This document shows positions 15,851 through 24,295 of a DNA stretch of 48,505 nucleotides, one piece after another. This DNA comes from Lachnospiraceae bacterium C7. Its GTDB lineage: Bacteria > Bacillota > Clostridia > Lachnospirales > Lachnospiraceae. The notes under the pieces were generated by a model. That model was not told the origin of the DNA. It searched no databases and saw only the letters and a program-made list of their open reading frames with translations. A program made the translations under genes and the position numbers. The stretch lies in NCBI GenBank assembly GCA_900113385.1, contig FOPE01000022.1, forward strand, positions 1-48,505, written 5' to 3'. The first letter of the stretch is position 1; each line of letters starts with the position of its first letter.

Positions 15851-16042
15851 TTAAGCCTCTTTATGCCTAAGGCCTCGTGTGTTTTTTGCGACTATTTTAC
15901 GGTCAATCATAACCTGATGACCACAGCCTAGACATTTTAGTCTAAAATCAGCACCTATACGAAGAATTTCCCATTCATTACTACCGCAAGGATGCTTCTT
16001 TTTTAGTTTTACGATATCGCCAATTTCATAATTATATGCCAT
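15851..16042 (-). CDS. DUF951 family protein
   Basis: This is a small Firmicutes protein of unknown function. MAYNYEIGDIVKLKKKHPCG, then SNEWEILRIGADFRLKCLGC, is the family core. One Cys near residue 19 and two in CLGC could bind a metal. The ATG at 16042 is chosen over 16054 because GGAGGG is right before it and the protein then starts as in relatives. It lies 11 bases after the sirtuin stop on the same strand, so the two are an operon. Confidence 0.85.
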   Translation of the reverse strand: MAYNYEIGDIVKLKKKHPCGSNEWEILRIGADFRLKCLGCGHQVMIDRKIVAKNTRGLRHKEA

Positions 16043-16053
16043 AAGTCCCTCCA

Positions 16054-16782
16054 TTAATCTAGCTCTATGTTTTTGAAGACATTGCCAAGTCCATCTTGGA
16101 TAAACAAATCTGCGCGACTATCCATAGGTGTAGTGCTTTTATTGATTAAAACAAGTCTGTTGCCTTGGTAGTAGTCAATAAGTCCAGCAGCAGGATAAAC
16201 AGATAAACTTGTTCCACCGATTATAAGCATATCGGCCTGAGTTAGCTGATAGATAGCATTTTTTACAGTTGAATTATCAAGACCTTCTTCGTATAAGACA
16301 ACGTCAGGTTTAATAATTCCGCCACATTTTTCGCAACGTGGAACATCTTTTGAAGATATAATGGTCTCTACTGGATAGAATTGATGACACTTTTCACAGT
16401 AGTTACGAAGAGTGCTACCATGAAGCTCATATACAGCTTTGCTACCTGCTTTTTGATGAAGACCATCAATGTTTTGAGTTATTATTCCTGTAAGCTTTCC
16501 ACAAGCCTCAAGTTCAGCTAATTTAATGTGTGTAATGTTAGGTTTAGCATCAGTGCAAATCATTTTGTCTCTATAAAATTTATAGAACTCCTTAGCGTGA
16601 GAGCGGAAAAAAGTGTGAGACAAAATAGTTTCAGGTGGATAATCGTATTTTTGGTTGTAAAGTCCATCTACACTTCTAAAATCAGGAATACCACTTTCGG
16701 TCGAAACACCTGCCCCACCGAAAAAAACAATTCTATTTGAAGTCTTAATCCATTCTAAAAAAGTTTCAATTTTTTTATCCAT
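16054..16782 (-). CDS. cobB: NAD-dependent protein deacylase, sirtuin family
   Basis: Sirtuins remove acyl groups from lysines, consuming NAD+. The NAD-binding motif GAGVSTESGIPDFRS is at residues 23-37. TQNIDGLH and the catalytic ELHG follow, then a structural zinc with two Cys pairs (CEKC and CEKC). The C-terminal Rossmann part contains IIGGTSLSVYPAAGL. ATG 16782 is preferred to an upstream in-frame ATG at 16815 because AAGGAGG is seven bases before it. The 242 residues are typical. It is the first gene of a two-gene operon with DUF951. Confidence 0.93.
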   Translation of the reverse strand: MDKKIETFLEWIKTSNRIVFFGGAGVSTESGIPDFRSVDGLYNQKYDYPPETILSHTFFRSHAKEFYKFYRDKMICTDAKPNITHIKLAELEACGKLTGIITQNIDGLHQKAGSKAVYELHGSTLRNYCEKCHQFYPVETIISSKDVPRCEKCGGIIKPDVVLYEEGLDNSTVKNAIYQLTQADMLIIGGTSLSVYPAAGLIDYYQGNRLVLINKSTTPMDSRADLFIQDGLGNVFKNIELD

Positions 16783-16947
16783 AATATCCTCCTTAAAAAT
16801 TGCCGCTAAAAGCAATAAATTGTGCCAATTATTTTTGAAATATGCATAGAAGATAAAAAGGCGAAAGCCTTGATTTTCATAGCATTAAAAATATTTTATA
16901 AGTATATATTACACCAAAAATAAAAAAAATAAAATTGAAAAAAATCA

Positions 16948-16976
16948 TTGCAAAAAAGACTAAAACATGGTATCAT
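16948..16976 (+). promoter_or_regulatory. probable promoter of rpsF-ssb-rpsR
   Basis: TTGCAA (16948-16953), 17 bases, TATCAT (16971-16976). The leader then carries a hairpin TCACGA-AAAT-TCGTGA (about 17010-17025) shortly before the rpsF ribosome binding site, a place where S6/S18 autoregulation could act. Confidence 0.6.
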
Positions 16977-17055
16977 TTATTCTCGTGGTATATTAAAATT
17001 TTTCCTTGTTCACGAAAATTCGTGAGCCAGAGACCAAAAGGAGGTAAACAATCGC

Positions 17056-17346
17056 ATGAATAAATATGAATTAGCACTCGTTGTAAGTGCAAAGATCGAA
17101 GATGATGCGAGAACAGCTACTGTAGAAAAAGCAAAAGAGTACATCACACGTGCAGGCGGAGCTGTTACAGAAGTAGAAGAATGGGGCAAAAAGAAATTAG
17201 CTTATGACGTTCAGAAAATGAGCGAAGGTTTCTACTACTTCATCCAATTTGATGCAGAATCAAATGTTCCAGCTATTTTAGAGCAGGATGTTCGTATCAT
17301 GGATAATGTCCTTCGTTTCTTATGCGTTAGAAAAGACGAGGCATAA
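17056..17346 (+). CDS. rpsF: 30S ribosomal protein S6
   Basis: S6 binds the central domain of 16S rRNA together with S18. The protein starts MNKYELALVVSAKIED and contains the family core VEEWGKKKLAYDVQKMSEGFY, ending in DNVLRFLCVRKDE. Its 96 residues are normal. It has a strong AGGAGG site. It is first in the classic rpsF-ssb-rpsR operon, 12 bases before ssb. Confidence 0.97.
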   Translation: MNKYELALVVSAKIEDDARTATVEKAKEYITRAGGAVTEVEEWGKKKLAYDVQKMSEGFYYFIQFDAESNVPAILEQDVRIMDNVLRFLCVRKDEA

Positions 17347-17358
17347 AAAGGAGATTAT

Positions 17359-17814
17359 ATGAATAAAGTAATTCTTATGGGACGCTTAACCAGAGATGCA
17401 GAGATTCGTTATTCTCAGGGTGAGAGCTCTAGTGCAGTTGCAAGATATACTCTTGCAGTTGATCGTAGATTTAAAAGAAATAATGATGAGCAGACAGCAG
17501 ATTTCATAAGTTGTGTTTCTTTCGGAAAGACAGCAGAATTTATGGAAAGATTCGGACGCAAAGGCGTTAAGTTTGTTGCAGAAGGCCGAATCCAAACTGG
17601 AAGCTATACCAATAAAGATGGCCAGAAGGTTTATACAACTGACGTTGTTGTAGAACAAGTCGAATTTGCAGAAAGCAAAAGCGTAAGTGATAGTAACAAC
17701 GGTGGTGGATATAGCCAACAGCCAGCAACAAGACCATCACCAAGCCAAGCAGCTCCAAGTGAAGGTTTTATGGAGATTCCAGATGGAATCGATGAAGAAT
17801 TACCATTTAACTAA
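17359..17814 (+). CDS. ssb: single-stranded DNA-binding protein
   Basis: SSB coats single-stranded DNA during replication and repair. An OB fold occupies about residues 1-107 (MNKVILMGRLTRDAEIRYSQ, FISCVSFGKTAEF, FVAEGRIQTGSYTNKDG). A short Gly/Ser/Gln/Pro linker follows, and the acidic tip IDEELPFN recruits partner proteins. The 151 residues and the tip are as expected for the replicative SSB. Cotranscribed with rpsF and rpsR. Confidence 0.97.
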   Translation: MNKVILMGRLTRDAEIRYSQGESSSAVARYTLAVDRRFKRNNDEQTADFISCVSFGKTAEFMERFGRKGVKFVAEGRIQTGSYTNKDGQKVYTTDVVVEQVEFAESKSVSDSNNGGGYSQQPATRPSPSQAAPSEGFMEIPDGIDEELPFN

Positions 17815-17846
17815 TTAGATTTAAAATTAAATAGGAGGTAACTAAG

Positions 17847-18098
17847 ATGGCTTACAATAAAGGCGAAGGTTCTTCAAAGAGAAGACCAATGCGTAGAAGA
17901 AAAAAAGTTTGTGTTTTCTGTGGTAAAGACAATGTCATTGATTACAAAGATACAAACAAATTAAAGAGATACATCTCTGAGAGAGGAAAAATTCTTCCTC
18001 GTCGTATCACAGGTAACTGTGCTAAACACCAGAGAGCTCTTACAGTAGCAATCAAGAGAGCACGTCATTTAGCAATGATGCCATACGTTTGCGACTAA
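17847..18098 (+). CDS. rpsR: 30S ribosomal protein S18
   Basis: S18 forms a heterodimer with S6 on the 16S rRNA platform. The 83-residue basic protein has [20 protein letters not shown], then [20 protein letters not shown]. It has a Cys pair (CVFC) plus a third Cys, typical of zinc-capable S18 forms. AGGAGG precedes the ATG. It is the last gene of the operon, followed by a UUCG-loop terminator. Confidence 0.97.
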   Translation: MAYNKGEGSSKRRPMRRRKKVCVFCGKDNVIDYKDTNKLKRYISERGKILPRRITGNCAKHQRALTVAIKRARHLAMMPYVCD

Positions 18099-18131
18099 TA
18101 TTTGAGTAAGAACGTTTTAGACGTATAATAT

Positions 18132-18163
18132 AAACACCATAACTTCGGTTATGGTGTTTTTTT
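18132..18163 (+). terminator. terminator of rpsF-ssb-rpsR
   Basis: AAACACCATAAC (18132-18143), tetraloop TTCG, GTTATGGTGTTT (18148-18159), then T to 18163. Confidence 0.95.
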
Positions 18164-18283
18164 ATTGAGATAGTATGTATTTTGAATACAATTGGGACGT
18201 AAAACTAAAGTAAAAAATATAGAAGGACGAAAAACACAATATATAGTATAAATTGTGCGAAAATTAACAAAAAACATAAAAAA

Positions 18284-18500
18284 ATATCCTCAACTATGTA
18301 CTGAGGATATAAAAAAACAAAAATATTTTTTAGAAATTGTTTATGATAAAATTGTAAAAATATAGAGCTGATTGTTAAGTGGATCTTTAAGAAAAGCATT
18401 CCTAAAAAAGGAAGAGGGGGACTACTCTTAAAGAATAGTCCCCTTATATATTAGGAATTATATTATGAAAAAAGCTTTTTTATTAGCTTCCCAAGGAAGC
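18284..18500. other. hairpin-rich intergenic region before the pucR-type gene
   Basis: The 698-bp gap 18099-18796 has no convincing gene but contains several structures. ATATCCTCA (18284-18292) pairs with TGAGGATAT (18302-18310), with a T run on the minus-strand side. ATTCCTAA (18398-18405) pairs with TTAGGAAT (18451-18458), enclosing GGGGACTA (18417-18424) paired with TAGTCCCC (18436-18443). GCTTCC-CAA-GGAAGC lies at 18486-18500. Function is unknown; a small RNA or decayed element is possible. Confidence 0.4.
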
Positions 18501-18626
18501 GTACGTAAGGAGTACTCCAAACGTTGTATCAAAAAGTTTTTCGTGTTGTTTTTCTTACAAGAAATATAATATCATAAATTGGAATTTTACCAATGGTATA
18601 AGAAAATAAAATAATTCTATAAAATA

Positions 18627-18655
18627 TGTACTCATAGCACAAAAAGTGGTATAAT
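18627..18655 (+). promoter_or_regulatory. probable extended -10 promoter of the PucR-type gene
   Basis: TGGTATAAT (18647-18655) is a perfect extended -10. The -35 (TGTACT) is poor. The leader would be about 135 bases. Confidence 0.45.
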
Positions 18656-18796
18656 AAGGACAGATGTATTTCATGGACGGAATATATGCAAAAATTGTCT
18701 TTTTACAAGTACAAATGGTATGGTTTAATGGTAGAAAAACAATATTTTTGTTACAATGGAATACGATATTTTAAATTAAATTGAAAGAGGTAGCAA

Positions 18797-19948
18797 ATGG
18801 GATTTACAATTGAAGACATGATGCTTGTATCGAAAACAAGATACAGTGTAAAAATGATAGCGGGAAAAAATGGATGGTCCAATTCAATAAGTTGGATACA
18901 TATGTTAGAGGATACAGTTACTGTACAAAATTTTTGGGGGAAAGAACTTGCAGTAACAACTGGGTTAGGATTTAGAACACCGGAAGCACTTATGGAGCTA
19001 GCAAAAGAAATGGTAAGACATCATGGAGCTGGATTGGTATTAAATGTTGGTCATTATATCAAAGAAGTGCCACAGGAATTAATGGATTATTGCAACGAAA
19101 ATGATTTCCCACTTCTAACAGTTCCATGGGAAGTCCACATGGGAGATATGGCAAAAGATATTAATATTCGAATATTTTTGCAAGATGGAGCAGATGAGCA
19201 AATTTCTAATGCGATGATTAAAGCAATTGAAGCTCCTGCAAATCAAGACGAATATAGAAAAGTCTTATTGCCACATTTTGATGTGGATGGAACTTTCCAA
19301 GTTGTGTTAATTACTACAAAGGGCCTTGACACAATGGATACCGTAGAACGAAAAAAACTTTCTTATAGAATACAAATGTACCTAGAGCAGATAACTCATA
19401 ACGGAAATTTCTTTTATTATGATTCATTTTTTGTACTTGTGGTTAATAATGTATCAAAAGAAGATTTAGAAGAAATCGTTAGTGGAATGCTTCAGAGAGC
19501 AAAAAAAAGAATGGTACAATTTCCACTTCACGTAGGAGTAGGTAGTGAAGTCACTGATATTTCTCAATTATATATAAGTTATATGAGAGCTAAAGGCGCA
19601 GTAAGAATGTCATTGAAACACGAAGAAAATCTTAAGTATTTTGATGACTTAGGCTTATACAGACTCCTATATTCAGTCAATGATCAAAAACTTCTTGATG
19701 ATATGAAATATACACCACTAAAACCATTAATAGAATATGATGAAAAACACCACGGTAATTATGTAGATACTTTAGAATCATATTTGAGACATAACGGAAG
19801 TATACAAGCAGTAGCCGAGGAAATGTTTACACATAGGAATACAGTCATTTATAGGATATCTAACATTAAAAAACTATTAGGTAATGATTTATCAACACCA
19901 GATGAGAGATTACCATATCAAATGGCATATTATATTAGAAAAATGTAA
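18797..19948 (+). CDS. PucR family transcriptional regulator
   Basis: PucR-type proteins are transcription factors named after the Bacillus purine-catabolism activator. The order is right: an N-terminal PucR sensor domain (about 1-125; FTIEDMMLVSKTRY, TTGLGF, HHGAGLVLNVGHYI, LLTVPWEVH), a degenerate GGDEF-like middle (about 150-290), and a C-terminal helix-turn-helix (about 315-380; LESYLRHNGSIQAVAEEMF, THRNTVIYRISNIKKLLG). The 383 residues are typical of short members. AGAGG lies before the ATG. No catabolic genes are adjacent, so the regulon and ligand are unknown. It stands alone. Confidence 0.88.
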   Translation: MGFTIEDMMLVSKTRYSVKMIAGKNGWSNSISWIHMLEDTVTVQNFWGKELAVTTGLGFRTPEALMELAKEMVRHHGAGLVLNVGHYIKEVPQELMDYCNENDFPLLTVPWEVHMGDMAKDINIRIFLQDGADEQISNAMIKAIEAPANQDEYRKVLLPHFDVDGTFQVVLITTKGLDTMDTVERKKLSYRIQMYLEQITHNGNFFYYDSFFVLVVNNVSKEDLEEIVSGMLQRAKKRMVQFPLHVGVGSEVTDISQLYISYMRAKGAVRMSLKHEENLKYFDDLGLYRLLYSVNDQKLLDDMKYTPLKPLIEYDEKHHGNYVDTLESYLRHNGSIQAVAEEMFTHRNTVIYRISNIKKLLGNDLSTPDERLPYQMAYYIRKM

Positions 19949-20090
19949 ACAAGTCAGAATACTATTGTTTTTTAAAGGAAAAAATAGTACAATTCTATTA
20001 AAATATTTTCCTAAATAAATTTATTTAAATGATGGATAGGAAAAGTTGGAAACATAGTTCTATCTTATAATATAGAAAAGGGGTGAGATT

Positions 20091-20558
20091 ATGGGACAAA
20101 TTGTTGATGCATTTGGAACGCAAGTTATTTTTTGGTTAGCATTAATGATAATTTTTATAGTTGTCGAAATATTAACTATTGGCTTAACATCAATTTGGTT
20201 TGCGTTAGGAGCGATGGTTGCTGCAATTGCAGCAGGTTGCAACTTGAATATATTTATTCAGATTGCTTTATTTATCGTAGTATCGATTGTTTTATTGATA
20301 CTTACAAAACCATTCTTTGAAAAGTATGTCATTAAACATCGCGTAAAAACCAACATAGATAGCGCAGTTGGAGAAAAAATTGTGATGGAAGAGGCAATAA
20401 ATGATTACGAAGGAATAGGAACTGCAAAATGGCAGGGAAAAGAGTGGTCGATTAAAGCAATTAATCCAACAGATACCTTATCAAAAGGAGAAATAGTTGA
20501 GATAGTAAAGGTTGAAGGGGTTAAGCTTATCGTTAAAAAATTAGAGGGTCAACAATAA
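20091..20558 (+). CDS. NfeD-like membrane protein
   Basis: NfeD-like proteins pair with SPFH proteins and have an OB-fold domain. This 155-residue short form lacks a protease domain. Three hydrophobic segments (about residues 9-30, 33-50 and 54-75) are followed by a soluble domain beginning IDSAVGEKIVMEEAIN, with GTAKWQGKEWSIKA and KVEGVKLIVKKL as in NfeD OB folds. It lies 105 bases before the SPFH gene on the same strand, the standard pairing. AAAGGGGTGAG precedes the ATG, and a TATAAT at about 20068-20073 could be its promoter. Confidence 0.85.
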   Translation: MGQIVDAFGTQVIFWLALMIIFIVVEILTIGLTSIWFALGAMVAAIAAGCNLNIFIQIALFIVVSIVLLILTKPFFEKYVIKHRVKTNIDSAVGEKIVMEEAINDYEGIGTAKWQGKEWSIKAINPTDTLSKGEIVEIVKVEGVKLIVKKLEGQQ

Positions 20559-20663
20559 ATCTACATTTAAATTTTTGAAGGCAGGATTTACAAAACAATA
20601 AATTTAATGTAGAATTAACAAAAACATTAACCACATAAAATGGGGAAAAGGAGAAAGAGACAT

Positions 20664-21635
20664 ATGGATTTATTTATTACACTAGCAATTATTTTAATAA
20701 TTGTAATTATCATAATTGTTTCAAATATCAAGTTCGTTCCACAAGCAAACGCTATGGTAATCGAACGACTTGGTGCTTATAGAGAAACTTGGGGTGTTGG
20801 ACCACATGTAAAAGTCCCAATTATTGATAGAATTGCTAAAAAAGTACCATTAAAAGAACAGGTTGTAGATTTCCCACCACAGCCAGTTATTACAAAAGAT
20901 AACGTTACAATGCAGATTGATACAGTAGTATATTTCCAGATTACTGATCCAAAATTATATGCATACGGTGTTGAAAACCCAATCTTAGCTATCGAAAATT
21001 TAACAGCAACAACACTTAGAAACGTAATTGGTGATCTTGAATTAGATGAAACACTTACATCAAGAGAAACAATTAATACAAAGCTTCGTGCTACATTAGA
21101 TGAGGCTACAGATCCTTGGGGAATCAAAGTTAACAGAGTAGAATTAAAGAACATTATTCCACCAAGAGCTATCCAAGAAGCAATGGAGAAACAGATGAAA
21201 GCAGAACGTGAAAAACGTGAATCTATTCTTATTGCAGAAGGTCATAAGAAATCTACAATTCTTGATGCAGAAGGTAATAAGGAAAAAGCAATTCTTGATG
21301 CGGAAGCAGAAAAACAGGCAGCAATCCTTAGAGCAGAAGCAGAAAAACAAGCAGCAATTCTTAGAGCTGAAGCTACAAAAGAAGCAACAGTTAAAGAAGC
21401 AGAAGGTAAAGCAACTGCCATCCTTAAGATTCAAGAAGCAACTGCAGATGGTTTAAAGATGATTAAAGAATCTGAACCAGACGAGCAAGTAATTAAGTTA
21501 AAGAGCTTAGAAGCATTTACAAAAGCTGCTGATGGAAAAGCTACTAAAATTATTATTCCATCAGAAATCCAAGGCCTTGCAGGTCTTGCAAAATCTGTTG
21601 TTGAAGTTTCAAAAGATGAAAAGAGTGCAAAGTAA
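20664..21635 (+). CDS. SPFH/Band 7 domain membrane protein (QmcA/stomatin type)
   Basis: SPFH proteins assemble into membrane microdomain scaffolds. A single N-terminal membrane helix (about 2-20, DLFITLAIILIIVIIIIVSN) precedes the SPFH domain (about 20-190: NAMVIERLGAYRETWGVGPH, TKDNVTMQIDTVVYFQITDP, ENLTATTLRNVIG, WGIKVNRVELKNIIPP). A coiled coil with three near-perfect AILDAEAEKQA-type repeats (about 205-255) follows, then a conserved tail. ATG 20664 is chosen over 20640 because AAAGGAGA precedes it. It is partnered with the NfeD-like gene upstream. Confidence 0.92.
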   Translation: MDLFITLAIILIIVIIIIVSNIKFVPQANAMVIERLGAYRETWGVGPHVKVPIIDRIAKKVPLKEQVVDFPPQPVITKDNVTMQIDTVVYFQITDPKLYAYGVENPILAIENLTATTLRNVIGDLELDETLTSRETINTKLRATLDEATDPWGIKVNRVELKNIIPPRAIQEAMEKQMKAEREKRESILIAEGHKKSTILDAEGNKEKAILDAEAEKQAAILRAEAEKQAAILRAEATKEATVKEAEGKATAILKIQEATADGLKMIKESEPDEQVIKLKSLEAFTKAADGKATKIIIPSEIQGLAGLAKSVVEVSKDEKSAK

Positions 21636-21668
21636 AAAATAAATTAAATACTTGTAAAGTAATAACCG

Positions 21669-21716
21669 AAAAAGAGTTTGAAGGCCCATTTTATATAGGC
21701 GTTTAGACTCTTTTTT
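21669..21716 (+). terminator. terminator after the SPFH gene
   Basis: AAAAAGAGT (21669-21677) pairs with ACTCTTTTT (21707-21715), with inner GGCC/GGC pairing and a T run. Confidence 0.8.
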
Positions 21717-21730
21717 AATTGCCTGAAAAA

Positions 21731-21739
21731 TGATATAAT
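21731..21739 (+). promoter_or_regulatory. probable extended -10 promoter of gdpP-rplI-dnaB
   Basis: TGATATAAT is a perfect extended -10 element placed directly after the upstream terminator and about 45 bases before gdpP. No good -35 is seen. Confidence 0.45.
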
Positions 21740-21786
21740 GTAAAAAAGTTTATGTATAGACTTAGTATAGAAAAGGGAGAGCTAAA

Positions 21787-23838
21787 ATGAAAGGAAAAAT
21801 TAAGTTCAAGGGCGGAATACAATCGTATTTAATAACCCCTTTTTTAGTTACTTTTGTATTATTTGGGATAGACATCCCATTGTATTTTATTGATAAAAGA
21901 GCAGGAGCATTAGTGACAGTATGCGCTATTGTTTACTTCGGAATGACATTGGTAAGATACAAAAATTCCAAATCAAGAGTAATGACGGAACTTGTAGATT
22001 TTGCCACGGAGTTTGCAACTGTTCAAAAAAGGCTGTTAGATGAATTTGATGTACCGTACGCATTATTAGATTTTAATGGCAAAATTTTGTGGGTTAATCA
22101 AAAATTCGGAGATATTGCAGGCATAGACAAAAAATATCATAAATCTATCACAACTATTTTCCCTACTATAACGAAAGAATTTCTCCAAAAGGCAGAAAAA
22201 TCAGGAGAAGTAAAAGTAGATAAGGAAGATAGAAAACTAAAAATCACACTAGACAGAATTTATTTTAACCAGATTACTGAAAAAAGCGAATTTGTAGATG
22301 CTAGCGACAGCGCAGAATTTTTGACAGCAGTATATGTATATGATGAAACAGAACTACAGCATTACAAAAATGAAAATGTAGAACAAAAATTAGTTTCAGC
22401 TCTTGTATATATTGATAATTATGAAGAAGCCTTAGAAAGTATAGAGGATGTTCAAAGATCACTTTTAACTGCATTAATAGATAGAAAAGTTAACAATTAC
22501 TTTAGAGAATATGATGCATTAGTTAGAAAAATTGAAAAAGATAAGTATTTTCTCGTATTTAAGTATAAATATTTGAAAAAACTTGAAGAAGATAAGTTTA
22601 GTGTAATAGAAGATGTAAAAACTATTAAAGTAGGAAATGAAATGGCAGTTACTCTTAGTATAGGTGTAGGTATGAGAGATAATAATTATAATCATAACTA
22701 TGAATACGCGAGAGCAGCTATAGATTTAGCTTTAGGCCGAGGCGGAGATCAAGTTGTAGTCAAAGAAGGAGAAAATATTTCTTACTACGGAGGAAAACGC
22801 CAGCAGGTTGAGAAAAACACAAGAGTAAAAGCAAGAGTTAAAGCCCACGCACTTAGAGAAATAATGGAAGGCGTTAATAATATAGTTATTATGGGACATA
22901 GCCTAACAGATATTGATTCACTAGGTGCTGGTATTGGTATTTATTGTGCAGCTAAAGCAATTGGAAAAAAAGCGCAGATTTGTATTAATTCGCCATCTAC
23001 TTCTGTACGACCTCTTATGGATACTTTCAAACCAGACTATGGTTATCCAGATGATTTGTTTATAGATAGCGAAGCAGCTATAGATGCAACTAATGAAAAC
23101 ACAATGGTAATGGTTGTAGATACAAACAAACCAAGTTATGTAGAATGTCCAGAGATTCTTAAGATGACTAATACTATAGTTGTATTTGATCATCATAGAC
23201 AGGGAAAAGAAGTAATTACTAATCCACTCCTTTCATATATAGAACCATATGCATCAAGTGCTTGCGAGATGGTAGCGGAAGTTCTTCAGTATTTCGCAGA
23301 AGGACTCAAACTTACATCAGTAGAGGCTGAATGTATATATGCAGGAATCATAATTGATACTAACAACTTTATGACAAAAGCCGGCGTAAAAACATTTGAA
23401 GCAGCGGCATATTTAAAGAGAAGTGGTGTAGAAGTTGCCCATGTAAGAAAAATGCTTAGAAATGACATGGAAGCATACAAAGCAAGGGCAGAGTCAGTAA
23501 GACAAGCAGAGGTTTATAGAGATGTATTTGCCATTTCAATATGCCCATCAGAAAACTTAGAAAGCCCTACAGTAGTTGCAGCCCAGGCAGCAAATGAATT
23601 GTTAAATATCATAGGTATAAAAGCAACATTTGTACTTACTGCATACAAAGATAAGATATATATCAGTGCACGCTCAATAGATGAGATAAATGTGCAATTA
23701 ATAATGGAAAAACTTGGCGGAGGTGGACATCTTAACGTTGCAGGAGCACAACTCGCAGAAGTAAGTATCATTGACGCCAAAAAAATCATACTTAAAACTA
23801 TAGACGAAATGCTAAAAGAAGGAGAAATTAATTCATGA
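21787..23838 (+). CDS. gdpP: GdpP-type cyclic-di-AMP phosphodiesterase
   Basis: GdpP hydrolyses c-di-AMP to pApA and so controls K+ balance and wall stress. The 683-residue protein has the whole order: two N-terminal membrane helices (about 13-34 and 39-56), a PAS domain (about 80-180), a degenerate GGDEF domain (about 190-330), a DHH phosphoesterase and DHHA1. Metal-site motifs are [28 protein letters not shown] and IIDTNNF. The DHHA1 motif is [10 protein letters not shown]. It overlaps rplI by four bases (ATGA), and the order gdpP-rplI-dnaB is conserved in Firmicutes. GGGAG lies before the ATG. Confidence 0.93.
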   Translation: MKGKIKFKGGIQSYLITPFLVTFVLFGIDIPLYFIDKRAGALVTVCAIVYFGMTLVRYKNSKSRVMTELVDFATEFATVQKRLLDEFDVPYALLDFNGKILWVNQKFGDIAGIDKKYHKSITTIFPTITKEFLQKAEKSGEVKVDKEDRKLKITLDRIYFNQITEKSEFVDASDSAEFLTAVYVYDETELQHYKNENVEQKLVSALVYIDNYEEALESIEDVQRSLLTALIDRKVNNYFREYDALVRKIEKDKYFLVFKYKYLKKLEEDKFSVIEDVKTIKVGNEMAVTLSIGVGMRDNNYNHNYEYARAAIDLALGRGGDQVVVKEGENISYYGGKRQQVEKNTRVKARVKAHALREIMEGVNNIVIMGHSLTDIDSLGAGIGIYCAAKAIGKKAQICINSPSTSVRPLMDTFKPDYGYPDDLFIDSEAAIDATNENTMVMVVDTNKPSYVECPEILKMTNTIVVFDHHRQGKEVITNPLLSYIEPYASSACEMVAEVLQYFAEGLKLTSVEAECIYAGIIIDTNNFMTKAGVKTFEAAAYLKRSGVEVAHVRKMLRNDMEAYKARAESVRQAEVYRDVFAISICPSENLESPTVVAAQAANELLNIIGIKATFVLTAYKDKIYISARSIDEINVQLIMEKLGGGGHLNVAGAQLAEVSIIDAKKIILKTIDEMLKEGEINS

Positions 23839-24281
23839 AAGTAATATTACTACAAGACGTACCAAAAGTTGGAAAAAAAGGTGAAGTTGTCAAAGTTAAT
23901 GATGGCTATGCCAGAAATGTTTTAATTTCAAAAAAACTTGGAATTGAGGCAACTAGCAAAAATCTTAATGACTTAAAATTAAAAAATAAACATGATGAAA
24001 AAGTTGCAGAAGAGAATTTAGAAAAAGCAAAAGAATTAGCAAAAGAGCTTGAAACAAAAAAAGTAGAAGTAAAGTTGAAAGTTGGTAAGGATGGAAGAAC
24101 TTTTGGCTCTGTATCTACAAAAGAGATTGCTCAAGCGGCAAAATCTCAGTTGGGATATGATTTAGATAAAAAGAAAATGCATTTAGATGTACCTATCAAA
24201 AGTTTAGGAACATATAACATTGAAGTTAAAGTTCATCCAAAGGTTACAGCAAAACTTGCTGTACATGTTTCAGAAGGGTAA
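23835..24281 (+). CDS. rplI: 50S ribosomal protein L9
   Basis: L9 is an elongated protein on the L1-stalk side of the large subunit. The N domain [20 protein letters not shown], then [11 protein letters not shown], is diagnostic. A long Lys/Glu-rich connecting helix and a C domain with [14 protein letters not shown] follow. The 148 residues are normal. Its ATG overlaps the gdpP stop codon. Confidence 0.97.
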   Translation: MKVILLQDVPKVGKKGEVVKVNDGYARNVLISKKLGIEATSKNLNDLKLKNKHDEKVAEENLEKAKELAKELETKKVEVKLKVGKDGRTFGSVSTKEIAQAAKSQLGYDLDKKKMHLDVPIKSLGTYNIEVKVHPKVTAKLAVHVSEG

Positions 24282-24295
24282 GGTAAAAAAACAAG

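Noticed and set aside
16528-16740. Plus-strand 70-codon frame inside the sirtuin gene
   Set aside because: Shadow of a strongly supported gene on the other strand.
16858-16871. Hairpin AAGGC-GAAA-GCCTT before the sirtuin operon, T-rich on the minus strand
   Set aside because: The stem is only five pairs and no promoter is placed convincingly before it, so an attenuator claim is not supported.
17005-17030. S6:S18 autoregulatory leader in front of rpsF
   Set aside because: A hairpin exists, but I could not see the characteristic CCG-type bulge motif, so it is recorded only as a note to the promoter.
18205-18399. Minus-strand 64-codon hydrophobic open frame
   Set aside because: No ribosome binding site; it runs through an A+T-rich hairpin region and its composition simply reflects T-rich codons.
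21144-21434. Minus-strand Cys/Phe-rich open frame
   Set aside because: Shadow of the repeated coiled-coil region of the SPFH gene.
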